Shown here: positions 49,318-60,394 of the stretch, in pieces
How the letters are laid out: every line of letters begins with the position of its first letter
Position numbering within the stretch: position 1 is the stretch's first letter
Source: Anagrus nilaparvatae
Lineage: Eukaryota > Arthropoda > Insecta > Hymenoptera > Mymaridae
DNA: 64,000 bases
Direction: 5' to 3'
NCBI GenBank assembly: GCA_022575985.1
Contig: JAKSXM010000007.1
Coordinates: forward strand, 6,512,501-6,576,500
Translations under genes and position numbers: made by a program
The notes under the pieces: generated by a model
Told to the model about the DNA's origin: nothing
Seen by the model: only the letters and a program-made list of their open reading frames with translations
Database searches by the model: none

Positions 49318-50950
49318 GGTTCCTCATAGAGGAACCTTTGTGATAGGTGAGATTTTGGCATATAAGCACGTTTTGAGATCTCAGGAAGCTAAAAAACCGG
49401 TTTTTAAAAAAAGTCTGAATGTGTGTGTGTGTGTGTGTGTGTGGATGTATGTATGTCGCACTGTAACCGGTAATATTTCACAGCCAACACGACATTAAGA
49501 CCTAATTTTTTTTTCAAAATTTTTTTCACCAAAAAAGCTCGAGGTACTTTTTTTTTTTTTTAATTTGGATGTAATACCTCATTTATTTCCACGAAAGTAC
49601 TTATATTTGAAAGTATGGTTTTTACTCGATATCTCGAATCTGATACTTAATTTTTTGAAATATTTTTTCTCAAAATTTTTTTCACCAAAAAATACAAAAA
49701 ATACCAATTTTTTTTTCTTTACGGACGCAGTACTTAATTTATTTCTGTGGAAGTACTAGTTTTAGAAATATCGTTTATAGTAATTTTTTGGACCTGATAC
49801 TTAATTTTTTCAAAATTTTTTTCTCAAAATTTTTGTCGCCAAAAAATACAAAAAACGCCAAAGTTTTTTTTATTTTTGGACGTAATGCTTAATTTTTTCC
49901 TATGAAAGTACGAATATCTAAAATTATCGTTTGTAAAGGATTTCTCCATCTGATACGTAATTTTTCGAAATTTTTTTTTTTCAAAACTTTTTACATAAAA
50001 TAATTAAAAAAACACTATACTATTTTTTTTTCTTTTTGGATGTAGTACCTCATTTTTTTCCATGAAAGTACTGATATCTAGAAGTATCGTTTTTACTCGA
50101 TATCTCGAATCTTATAATTTATTTTTGAAAATTTTTTTCTCAAAATTTTTTTCACAAAAAAATACAAAAAATACCAATTTTTTTTTTCTTTACGGACGCA
50201 GTACTTAATTTATTTATGTGAAAGTACTAGTTTTAGAAATATCGTTTATAGTAATTTTTTGGACCTGATACTTAATTTTTTCAAAATTTTTGTTCTCAAC
50301 ATTTAAAAAAAATAAAAATAAAAAAATCTGCAATATTTTTTTTCTTTTTGGATATAGTACCTAATTTTTGCTTATGAAAGTGCCAATATCTGAAAATATC
50401 GTTATTACTCGATATCTCCAATCTGACACTTAATTTTTTGAACTTTTTTTTCTCAAAACTTTTTGCATAATAAAATAAAAAAAACAGCAATATTTTTTTG
50501 CTTTTTGAAAGTAGTACCTCATTTTTTTCTGTGGGAGTACTAGTTTTAGAAGTATACTTTTTAGTCAATATTTTGGTACTGAAACTTAATTGTTTGAAAA
50601 TTTTTCTCTCAAAATTTTTTGCATAAAAAAATTAAAGAAACAGCATTATTTTTTCTCTATTTGGACGTAATACCTAATTTTTTCCTATGGAAGTACTTAT
50701 ATGTAGAATTATCGTTTTTACTCTATCTCTCCAATTTATACTTAATTTTTTGAAAATTTTTTTCTAAAAATTGTTTACATAAAAAAATTTAAAAAATAGC
50801 AATATCTTTTTTCTTTTGGGACGTATTATTTAATTTTTTTCCATGAAAGTACTAATATCTAGAATTATCATTTTTATTAGATAAAATAGACCATTAGGAA
50901 CATTTTGTTATTGTTAATGAGGAGCCATAGTGCCAATTACTTGGCAGCGT
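49318..50950 (+). mobile_element. Helentron/HINE-like element, copy 2, nested
   Basis: Same structure as copy 1: GGTTCCTCATAGAGGAACC hairpin start, TTGGCATATAAGCACGTTTT, GT microsatellite (49418-49442), nine about 155-bp repeats from 49590, and end GGAGCCATAGTGCCAATTACTTGGCA, whose hairpin is at 50931-50946. It lies wholly within the 4.5 kb element that splits copy 1. Confidence 0.5.
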
Positions 50951-51799
50951 TTTTTTTTCTTTTTTTTCTGCACTTTATTTACTTTATTAGTGGAGACCTC
51001 AATTTTTTAATGGTCTTTAGTTTTTATAGTTTAATTCTGGTAAAAATTTAAATAAAGGTATATTTAGGTATCATGAATAGAAATTATTTTTAAATAAATA
51101 AAAAGAAAAATGCGCTAGAAAAATATGCATCAATTTTTAAATAATTTAGATTAGAACTTTTTGTAAACCCAATTTTAAAGATTGACTAATTTTTTTAAAC
51201 TCTCTATATAATATGAGAAAATTTAATTTTTAATTATATTCTATACATCCACTTTTCGGTGCTATAATTACAGGCTATTTATGTTGAAATTTAATTTAAA
51301 AGTTATTTAATAATTTTTCTTTTCATTAAAAATTATTAAATAAAAAATTAGACCATTTTAAGTTCCGTTTGGTTGAAATATGTGAAATTACATTAGAAAA
51401 ATGATGATTAAAAAACTGCCCTAAAAAACCAAGCACTCTACTGCTGCGTTAAACCTATAATTCAGGTTTCTTTTGGATTCTTCCGATTCTTCATACCTTT
51501 TCCAAACCAAATACTAAATATATTATTCAAAATTTTATAAAATATAAAATACTTTTTAAAAATTAAAAAATTTTTCTAAACATGAAAGTTTTTCATAAAA
51601 ATCAATAATAAAGTTTTAATTTAAAATTTAGTGTATTTTTGGCAATGATTTTTCTTAAATAGTTTACAATATCTCAAAAAAATAGGTTACTTTGTTTGAA
51701 ATTATTATTTAATCCAGAAAACCAACTTCACTTTTATTTATATATTTTTTTGTTGAATAAAAATCTTGAGTACTTTTAGTCAGAGTCTTAAAAAAAAGA
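50951..51799. other. Interior of the 4.5 kb TIR element, no gene
   Basis: AT-rich. The right part pairs with 48870 onward as described for the 4.5 kb element. No coding sequence seen. Confidence 0.4.
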
Positions 51800-52489
51800 A
51801 AACAAGAGGATTGTATACACAAATGGTATTGGGATTACAGAGAATCTTTTCATAAGTGTAATTCAAAATAAATTTATAGAAAATAATTTTGAAGGCGATG
51901 CTTAATGGAAACTCGTGAAAAAAAAACGATTATAAGATACAAAATAATTTTACTAAAGAGATCACCACGAATTTTGAACAAGAAGCCTTGGAAAAATTAG
52001 AAGAAAATGGATGTTTTTTTTAGAACTTTAGGTATACTCTGGTGTCATGAGGCAATAAACCTGGAGCCGAATCGCGGGGCCATTTTTCTTTTCTTTTTCT
52101 CTAAATTTTCTAAATCTCATTCATTGAATCTGTTTGGATTGTATTCAGGTGTCAAATCTGGTTGAATTGTATGCAATTAAAAAATTGTACACAGTCATTT
52201 TTGTATTCTTTTTTTTTGTATACAAACCTGTATACAAATTGTATACTCGTTGTATCATTGTTTTTACATGGGGTTAGATTTTATATTGAAAAAAATAGAT
52301 TTAGTTGAATTCAATACATACATTTTCTTTTAACTTTTAAAAGTTAATAGAAATGAATGTATGATTGCATGGTTGTAATCGGTGATATTTGTGGCATATT
52401 GAAGTACTTAGCTCATTGTTTGAGGAACCTTAGTGCCAGCTAGTTGGCAGGGTATTTTTAAAATAATAGATTTAACAATTTGAATACAT

Positions 52490-53400
52490 ATAATTTAGGA
52501 ATAATATAGCATTATAGGAATCCTTTAATTTATCACAGTCTGTGTTAGAGTTCAATGCATTGCAACCTTGTTTGTTTATGTAAACCATTTCACTTTCAGC
52601 AAAGGATCTTTTGAAAAAATTTATGTTTCTCTATGGAGAATTTGTATGTTGGTGTAATCAATGTTATGTTCATAGTTGTGCTTCAAAATGTGTTTGATTA
52701 TTACATTGTCATATGGTTCTTTAAGCTTGATGTTGTATTTGTGTTCTTTGGTTCTGCTCTATAAGAGCTCTATAAATTGTGTTGATATTGCATTTGGATT
52801 TTAAAGTATGTTTTATGTTATCAGAAATTATGGGAAGTAATGGAAGTACTATTGTGTTTTTAAATCTGGTTTTGAATTAGAGCTCTGAATATTGTTGTTA
52901 TTATTATTTAGTTGATAAAAAAACTATTGAAAATGCTATTTATGAAATGTTTACTAAAAATATTAAGTACTAAATTTTAAACTAGTATACGAGAGTTGTA
53001 CTATTTTATGACAAAGGTTTTTTATGATCCCTATTTTTGTTGACATAGAGTGGTGTGAAATAAAGTTCAAACATCTTCCAGAAAATGTTGGCTTTTTGCA
53101 AATGTCTGATGTTATAGACCCATTTGTGTTTTTTATGTGTAAAATGTCTAAAAAGTTTAAAACGTTATTGTTTTCTAATTCATATGTAAATTGGATGTTA
53201 GGATGAAAACTGTTGAATATATCTAAAATACGATGTAACATGTGTTTTTTGGCTATCATGATGGATTCATCAACATATGTGAAATATGATATAATGTCTG
53301 TTTTGAATGTGTTAAGAAGTATCTCTTCAATGTCTTGAATCACTAAATCAGCCAAAATTGGGGAAAGTGATAAGCCCTTAGGAAGCCGTTAATTTTTGGG
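52490..53400 (-). mobile_element. Penelope-like retroelement fragment (RT C-terminal half)
   Basis: The minus-strand frame 53355-52963, extended upstream to about 53395, reads LPKGLSLSPILADLVIQDIE, then YFTYVDES (catalytic YVDD box with the second Asp changed to Glu), FNSFHPNIQFTYELENN, LNFLDILHIKN, KPTFSGRCLNFISHHSMSTK: the order and wording of Penelope reverse transcriptases. Downstream, LLPIISDNIKHTLK and EMVYINKQGCNALNSNTDC resemble the later linker and C-terminus. No intact GIY-YIG endonuclease motif could be read. 5' truncated and broken by stops. Confidence 0.83.
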
Positions 53401-53974
53401 TAATATTTATTATCTAATTGAAGATATAGGGAATTTATAATCACTTCAAACCCTTAATATAAAAACTCTTTCTGGGCTAAATTAGTGAATTGCTTTATAA
53501 GATACCAACGTTGTTTTTAATGCTAATTTTTAATATATATAAGGGGATGTTGTTAGACACATTAAAAATATGTAGTGTAATGAGACCATGTTGTAGTTTT
53601 TAGGATGTTAGTGTCCTTGATTTTGTTTTTGAATTCATAACTGTTTTTTACAACATTAGATGGAGGAGGGCATGTAGATTTGAGTATATTTTTGTAAAGA
53701 TTGGGAATGAAAGTTTATTATTATGAAATTAACGGAAAATCATTTTTATGGATTTTAGGATTTTTTATGGATTTTTTTATACTTAAACCTGAGAATGCAC
53801 CCGTTTTGTTTTTTTAACATTAAGGCAATCTTTAGCTACGATTTAGATAATAAGAAATATCTAGATTAAAATGTTTTTGTAAATGAGTCCATAATAATAT
53901 CGAAACATTAATAAGAAGAAAATAAACAGAAAAATCCAAGGCCTGTAGTGATGTAACAGTTTTTTAAGACAAGT
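53401..53974. other. Probable further Penelope debris, AT-rich
   Basis: The minus strand keeps short Penelope-like runs (for example KLQHGLITLHIFNVSNNIPL near 53540-53600) with frequent stops. No intact frame. Confidence 0.4.
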
Positions 53975-54837
53975 GATAAAATGAATTGCAAATTATTGTT
54001 TAATTTTTAATAATTAATAAAAAACTAAAAAAAAAAAAGATAATAAAAAGTTGCTGTAAATATCAAATTTTTTAAAAAAGTAGTTTGAGATTTTTTTATA
54101 AAAAAATAAAAAAAAAAAAATTGGTTTTAATTCCATAATGGTTGTGAAATATCACCGATTACATACATACACATACACACACACACACAGATACAGACTT
54201 TTTTTAAAACCCGGTTTTTTAGCTTCCTGAGGTCTCAAAACGCGCTTCTATGCCAAAAAATCAAAAAAAAAATTTTTGACCGCTCACAAAAATAATAAAA
54301 AGTTGCTGTAAATATCAAATTTTTTAAAAATACGCATACAATTTTTTATGCAAGTCCCCTATTTGGAATATATATTTATTTTCTGAAAATTAAATTGTGA
54401 TTTACATTTTGCAATTTTAAGAAATTAAAAATTATACATTTTTTTCATTACACATATTTTAATTAATTATTTTTTAAATTCCTTATTGTTGATTATACTG
54501 CATATAACTTTTTCTTGTCATAAAATCTTTTTATTTGAAATTACCCTTAAAAACCAAATTACTAACGGTCATAACGTACACATACGTACTTGTACCCCCC
54601 ATTTGGTAAGTCAACTTTTTGGCAAGCACTATTTCCGCAACACACATCTAATCCTTGAACACACTATAAAATACAAAAGTTAAGTTATATCTTAAAATTA
54701 TATGTATGAATCCTTCCATTCATTTAAGTGTCATACAGTTGTCAAAACAAATGCCTCAATTAGCTCATTTTTGATATACTTTTTTAAAAAAGCAAGCAAA
54801 AAATTTTAGCCTGCTAGGTGCAAACCTATCCGAATCG
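53975..54837. repeat. Segmental duplication copy B, first block
   Basis: Partner of 36980-37510. It contains an extra 250 bp (about 54079-54330), including an inverted piece of the HINE-like element with its CA microsatellite, and a 38-bp stretch of host sequence repeated on both sides of it. Confidence 0.8.
54079..54291 (-). mobile_element. HINE-like element fragment, inverted
   Basis: GTTGTGAAATATCACCGATT, the CA run (54164-54189), ACCCGGTTTTTTAGCTTCCT and GAGGTCTCAAAACGCG are the reverse of 46440-46560 and 49340-49490. TAATAAAAAGTTGCTGTAAA occurs on both flanks. Confidence 0.65.
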
Positions 54838-55324
54838 GCGGCCATTCATTGTTCATAAGCGCGATGGCAATCCGTGCTACTTTTTCAAATTCAGAAAACC
54901 CGGTATCCAAGGTTCAATGTTAAGAATTAAGAATTTAAAATTCCATTAAAAAATAACTAAAACAAAATTCAGAAAGTGCTAAGTAGAATTCTTAAAATAT
55001 CCGAATGAAAATTATATTCAATAATTAACCAAATATTATAATTTTAAGAATTTGCAAAGCCCAGAATTGAATTTTTCCGAATTTGAAGTTGTTCGTTATT
55101 ATAGTAAAACTATGAAATATTATGCTTTATACGAATTCGGAAAAATAACTTGAAAAGAAATAAAATTTTTCATTTAGGACTCAATTCTTTCTGTGAAATG
55201 CTCTTCTTAAAATTACATTTTCCAATTTGTACAGATTTCTTAAAAATTTTTTTCTAAAATAAAAAAATTCTAGAACCTATAATAATTGGTTTGAAAAAAA
55301 CGTTACTGTTCTTAAAAATGCTTA

Positions 55325-57382
55325 GGGACTGTTCAACAATGATGTCACGTTTTTTTTAAGGTTTTTTACCCCTCCGTCCCTCCGTATTCAACTCTGTCAC
55401 ATTTGGCAAACCCCTCCCTGTAAAATGATGTCACGCAGTCTTTTGTAGACCCCTCTTAAAAATTTATGGAAACATACATATTGAAAAATTTTTTTCAACA
55501 AATTATATGCACATTTTTTAAAGTTTTTACGATTATACTATCTAGAAAATTTTGTAAAAATAAACAAAGCATATTTGTTTTTGTTAAATCTTTGAACTAG
55601 AAATTAGTGATATGATACAAAAAAAAAAAAAAAAAAAAAAAAAATTACAATTAAATATGCAACTGTTTTGCTCTTTTTTTTAAAATTATTATTTTATAAA
55701 AATGAAAAATGATGATTATGAAAAATTTAATATAATGTTATTCTTTGGAAAAACAAAACTTAACTAAAATTAAAATTTTACTTCAAAAATTTTTGAATAT
55801 TGCCCATAAAATTTTTAATGCATATGGATTCTTTTTAGAAATCATAGTTTATGAATTTTTTTAATATTTAAAAATATAAATGAGCAATTATTTTGAAAGT
55901 GCTACTTAATTTGAGCCTGAAATCGTAATTTTTTTTTTGAGGGCACATCGATATGACCCGTGTTTTCAGTTAGTTTGAACCTTCAGAAAACCGAAAAAAA
56001 TCGTGAACAAGAAATCGGCGATAGGTGCCAAAAAGGATTTTTCACTTTTATGTCAAAAACCGTGTTTTTCGTATCTGAGCTACCCCAAATTTTTAAAATA
56101 ACTTTTTAGGTAAATAAAATTTTTTAAAAATAGACAAGAAAATCTTATTGCTAGGGAAAAACCACTCCAGAAGAAAAAAAAAACTTATCTTTTTACGATG
56201 AAATTTAGCCAAGTTATCGACAATTTAAGATTTTGTTCAAATTCGTCTTAAAAAAGATTGAAATTTTATTGAAAAAAGCCTGTTTCTGAACTTTAAACAT
56301 GCATTACTCGCTTGATTTTCATCGTAAAATAATAATTTTTTTTTTAAAGCGATTAGTTTTTTCCTGGTGATTCATTTCTTTAAGAAAAAAATTATTTTTA
56401 TTGATCAAATTTCAATTTTTAGTTCAAAAACTGTGTTAAGTAAATTTTGCTACCTACAATTTTCAAAGGCTTTTGACCTAAAAATTGAAATTTGATCAAT
56501 AAATATAATTTTTTTCTTAAAGAAATGAAGTGCCAGGAAAAAATTAATCGGTTTTAAAAAAAAAATTATTATTTTACGATGAAAATCAAGCGAGTAATGC
56601 ATGCTTAAAGTTCAGAAACAGGCTTTTAAATAAAATTTCAATCTTTTTTAAGACGAATTTGAGCAAAATCTTAAGTTGACGATAACTTGGCTAAATTTCA
56701 TCCGAAAAAGATAAGTTTTTTTTTCTTCTGGAGTGGTTTTTCCCTGGCAATCAGATTTTCTTATCTATTTTTAAAAATTTTATTTACCTAAAAAGTTATT
56801 TTGAAAATTTGGGGTAGCTCAGATACGAAAAACACGTTTTTTGAAATAAAAGTGAAAAAGTCTTTTTGGCACCTATCTAGGTTCAAACTATCTGAAAACA
56901 CGGGTCATATCGATGTGCCCTCAAAAAAAAAATTATGATTTCAAGCTTAAATTAAGTAGCACTTTTAAAATAATTGCTCAAATACATATGGTTTAATACT
57001 ATAATATTCTATTCAATATGTAAGGATATACGTGTAGGGGGTACTTCCATTAGAAACAGATTTGACGTATTTATTTTCAAACATCTTTAAATAATAATTT
57101 TGATTTAACTATTAAAAGAAAAAAATCATTCTTGTTATGTAACGCTATAATTAATAGCAGATGGGCCGTTAGGTCACATGATAGTAAACATGGTTTTTAA
57201 AGCTGTTTTCAGTATGAGTAGATTCTCTTTTATAGACAATTTTTAATAGTATTAAAATATTTTTTTTTAAATATGTGACATCACAGTCAAATTTTTTCCT
57301 TCCTCCCTCTCTGTCACATTTTGTCACAAATCACTAACCCCTCCCCCCGTCTGCCGCCGTGACATCATTGTTGAACAGTCCC
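55325..57382. mobile_element. Harbinger-like TIR element, TTA target duplication
   Basis: A perfect 25-bp terminal inverted repeat starts GGGACTGTTCAACAATGATG; TTA flanks it on both sides (55322-55324, 57383-57385). A 3-bp TWA duplication with GGG-starting ends is typical of PIF/Harbinger. Subterminal CCCCTCC and TGTCACATTT words recur at both ends. No transposase; the centre is filled by a foldback element, so this is a non-autonomous copy. Confidence 0.75.
55882..56979. mobile_element. Palindromic foldback element, copy III
   Basis: Ends GAGCAATTATTTTGAAAGTG and CACTTTTAAAATAATTGCTC. Same family and layout as 14814-15951, including the loop TGTGTTAAGTAAATTTTGCT (56431-56450). The right arm lacks about 30 bases (GCACCTATC joins AGGTTCAAAC near 56880). 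Nested in the Harbinger-like element. Confidence 0.84.
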
Positions 57383-58067
57383 TTAATTTGGAACCGGATT
57401 GCCATCAGCGCTTCTGAACAATAAATGGCCGCCTTTCATTACCGTTTGTAAATAAAATTGCATTCTGAATCTTGCCTAGAAATATTTATTTTTATCAAAT
57501 ACGATTACAGAAAGCTTTGCATTTGGCAAAGAAAACATTTTTATACGAGTCGATTAAGAATGTAAAAATCGACTAGTAAAATAACAAATTCAGCCTTTCA
57601 CAGAGGTAAAATTTTGAAAAGCTAAAGTTAATAATCAAGCGGAAAATTTTATCCTAAATTATATTCGCAGTGTTTTATTATTCTTAACACGTCTTAACAA
57701 AAAACCAATCAGAAAAGTGGTCAAATTGGTCCGATTTAAGAGGCGGGGGTCACTCCTTAAGTAGAACTTATAGAATAATTTTGAATTAGGGATTTAAAAT
57801 CTTTTAGGTTCATGTACTTAGCATCTGAAAAAAAGTTATAAATTTAGCAAGCTGTAAATTTGATGCGTACCATTTATTTATTACAGCCCTAGCTGTAGTT
57901 AACACGTTTCATACATTTACAATTTGTTTAGATACTAACCAGTTATAATTAAAATTTTTAAGTCTTAATACTTTTCTTATTGGTTTTGTCAGTAAATTAC
58001 GATATTATGTATTATATATTATATATTGTCGATTCTGACAGATTTGCATTTAGAGGCTTAACAGGTG

Positions 58068-59246
58068 TTAATAAGTTATTTTCCGTACAAGAAACCTCTT
58101 CTTCGAACCGTGCATGAGACTTATCTTATATTATGCATAAAGACTCGTGTATAAATAATTGTAATAAGAAAAATTACTTACATATTGTTCGTCTTCTACA
58201 CAGGAATATTCTGGCTAATAAAAATTAGTAAAAATTAAATATATGCATATTCTTTTTAAGATTTTTTGTAGTTAACTTACTTGACAGTAATATTTACCAT
58301 CCACTTGTGAAATAATAGGCATTAATCCATAACAGCAGTCTCGTGAAGGGACATATACATCAATCTAAAGTCAATAATGGAATTTGAATTTTTATATTTA
58401 ATTCTTATTTATTTTCGTTAAAGAATCGTAAAAGAAAAAATAATCAATACTGTTCTTTCACATTGCTTTGCTTAAATTTTGTTTCAATTGCTCAGAATAG
58501 TTTGATTACAAATTGAAAATTGGTTATTTATAAATTTTTAAGTAATATTCAAGCAGAGAAACCTTTTCAGCCTATAAGAAAGGTCATCTGGCTTGAAGTT
58601 TTCAACAAATTTTATTTTATTTAACTTTGCAATTTATACATTTTGCCATGTTTTAGCATTTCAAAGAGAGTCTACAATATTAGGTATTTTAAAAGTAAGA
58701 CTAAGAAAAAAAAACTAAACCAAAAACATTGCTGTCTCAAAAAGGTAACTTTGATGAAAAATTAAAATAGTACATTACAAGCCCGTATCCGGAATATTAA
58801 AAAATAGCCCAAACCAAAAGCAAACCATCCGAGACGAAGCTGAAGATCATAAACTGCGTTTTGTGTAATTCGTTTTTTATGATAAGATTTTTCTTTGTCA
58901 GTAACGAGAAATGGTACCTTTGTAACCAAGATTTAGCAAAAAAAAGAATGATCCAAATCGCACGTTAATATCCAGGGCAAAAATAGACTATATTCTAACC
59001 TTTGCGGGGTAAAATATGGGGTTCAATCTTTGCATGTTGTCTGAATTCGCTTATGACGCTCGCTTGTGAATGCAAAAATCAAGCAAGATCAAAACAAATA
59101 TTTTGCCCCTTGTTTAAAAATATCTACCTTCTCCCTTGTTTAACAAACAGTCAATTTCTTACCTCTTGACCCTTTTGGACACACGATTTTATTGTTAATA
59201 TCATGAAAGAAAATAAGAAAAAATTAAATATAAATAATTTAAACAT
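58068..59246 (-). CDS. Secreted Cys-rich peptide gene, copy B
   Basis: Exon 1 (59246-59163) gives a hydrophobic signal peptide ending near residue 20, then Cys 22. Exon 2 (58364-58281; CTTTAG acceptor, GTAAGTT donor) has Cys 38-39 in a CCYGL motif and Cys 55. Exon 3 (58214-58182) has Cys 61. All introns are phase 0. Two last exons are possible: acceptor at 58144 giving five codons with Cys 70 and a stop at 58126, or acceptor at 58125 giving 18 codons to TAA at 58068. The first completes a six-cysteine C-CC-C-C-C pattern, like inhibitor-cystine-knot peptides, and is mirrored in copy A, so I favour it: about 72 residues. Function unknown; secreted defence, venom-type or signalling peptides all share such frameworks. 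Confidence 0.6.
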
Positions 59247-59322
59247 TTCAATTTTCTGCTAACGTGATCCTCTCTAAAGATTTTTAAGTAAACTACTTAT
59301 ATTTTTTTGATTTTACTTCGCT

Positions 59323-59329
59323 TTTTATA
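59323..59329 (-). promoter_or_regulatory. TATA box of copy B peptide gene
   Basis: Minus-strand GAGTATAAAAAGCGAAG lies about 77 bp upstream of the ATG at 59246, inside a stretch (59260-59400) that is more alike between the two duplicates than most of the segment. Confidence 0.6.
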
Positions 59330-60394
59330 CTCAGCTTAGACAATAATAAATAATTTTTATTTGCGATAAAAAAATAATTATGATAAAAATTTAATAAAAA
59401 TTATCATTAAGTTCATAATTTGTTTATAATAATATTTATGTTCATAATTCATTTCAAATTTCATGTAACTCATATGAGGTGGTTCAAGTGATGGGTAGGG
59501 ACGAAAGGAACAATCGCTCATCCTGAGGATAAGAAATTTTCATAATTTTTTCGGCTGATCGCTTCTTTTCAGAAAATTTTTTTACTTCGCTGGCTCAGTA
59601 AATTGGGATGTAATAAAATTTTTTTAGAAAAAAAATATATAAATTTTTTTCGTTACTTATTATTTAAATAAATTTTCAGTTATTCTTATCAAAGTGTACC
59701 ACCTTTCCCCAATTTGATTAAATTTATAAAAAAATAAAATTTTTTTTTTATTTATATTTTAAAGTAATCAAATTTTATCAACTATATCAATTGTGTATAT
59801 TATTATTCATTAAATAATTCTGAGTCTTATGTTTACATTATTTCTTAAGTGGCTCTTCTCAGAATTCAATATATGAGAAATCCTTAGTGAAACTGTCATA
59901 AGCGATATGTAAAACTCTCAATAAACCAATTGGATGGGTTGTATGTAAAAATATAATATCTTGCCAATTTTTAAGTTTCTAGATTCAATGGTTTAAAAAT
60001 GGCAGTTGTTTTACGATTTTAAAATTGGTTCAAATTCGCTGCAAAAATCTGAGCTAATTTTCTATTCTAATTTTTCTGCGCTCTACATACAGCTACAAAA
60101 TAATTTTCAAAGGGGGCATGTAAAATTTCCCGCTGAATCCGATTCTGCCATCAGTTTTTCGGAAAATCCGAAAAATTGGAAAAAAAAAAGAAATTTCAAA
60201 TACGAATTTCTCAAAACGCGGGATTTTTTTTCTTCTAATTGGCCTTAAAAGTTGTTTTTCCTATGTATTTTATGTTGGTATTGGTAAATAGTTTTTGAAA
60301 GATATTTAAAGACTTTAAAGTACTTAAAAATTCAATAACAAAAAATTTTCATAACCTTATATTTTCCTTCCATTTTCCTTCCAGTAACCTATAG

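Larger units (their letters stand above)
47793..52272. mobile_element. 4.5 kb TIR element with ~470-bp inverted ends
   Basis: 47793-48262 is inverted at about 51800-52272: CCCATGTAAAAGCAATGATA at the left tip, TATCATTGTTTTTACATGGG at the right, with matching CATCCATTTTCTTCTAATTT and GCTCCAGGTTTATTGCCTCA blocks inside. Further in, GGCTAAAAGTACTCAA (48870) pairs with TTGAGTACTTTTAGTC (51765), so the arms continue past an inserted palindrome. No transposase is visible. Confidence 0.75.
46399..52451 (+). mobile_element. Helentron/HINE-like element, copy 1, split by a 4.5 kb insertion
   Basis: 5' end GGTTCCTCAATGAGGAG; then GCATATAAGCACGTTCTAAG; a GT microsatellite (46497-46537); then about 155-bp tandem repeats to 47790. 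After an insertion (47793-52272) it resumes with TGTAATCGGTGATATTTGTG and ends TGAGGAACC...TGCCAGCTAGTTGGCA, a 3' hairpin (52434-52449). Subterminal inverted repeats, a microsatellite, a tandem array and a terminal hairpin are the hallmarks of DINE-1/HINE elements moved by Helentrons. I do not see a CTRR end, so the class is inferred. Confidence 0.5.
54838..57433. repeat. Outer inverted repeat enclosing the Harbinger-like element
   Basis: GGCGGCCATTCATTGTTCAT...GATGGCAATCC at 54838-54873 is inverted at 57398-57433. Segment A lacks this block and has about 290 bp of unrelated sequence instead, so this is not a simple insertion. Confidence 0.65.

Noticed and set aside
46450..50568. Several short open frames in the 155-bp tandem repeats
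   Set aside because: They are reading frames of the satellite unit with long Lys/Phe runs.
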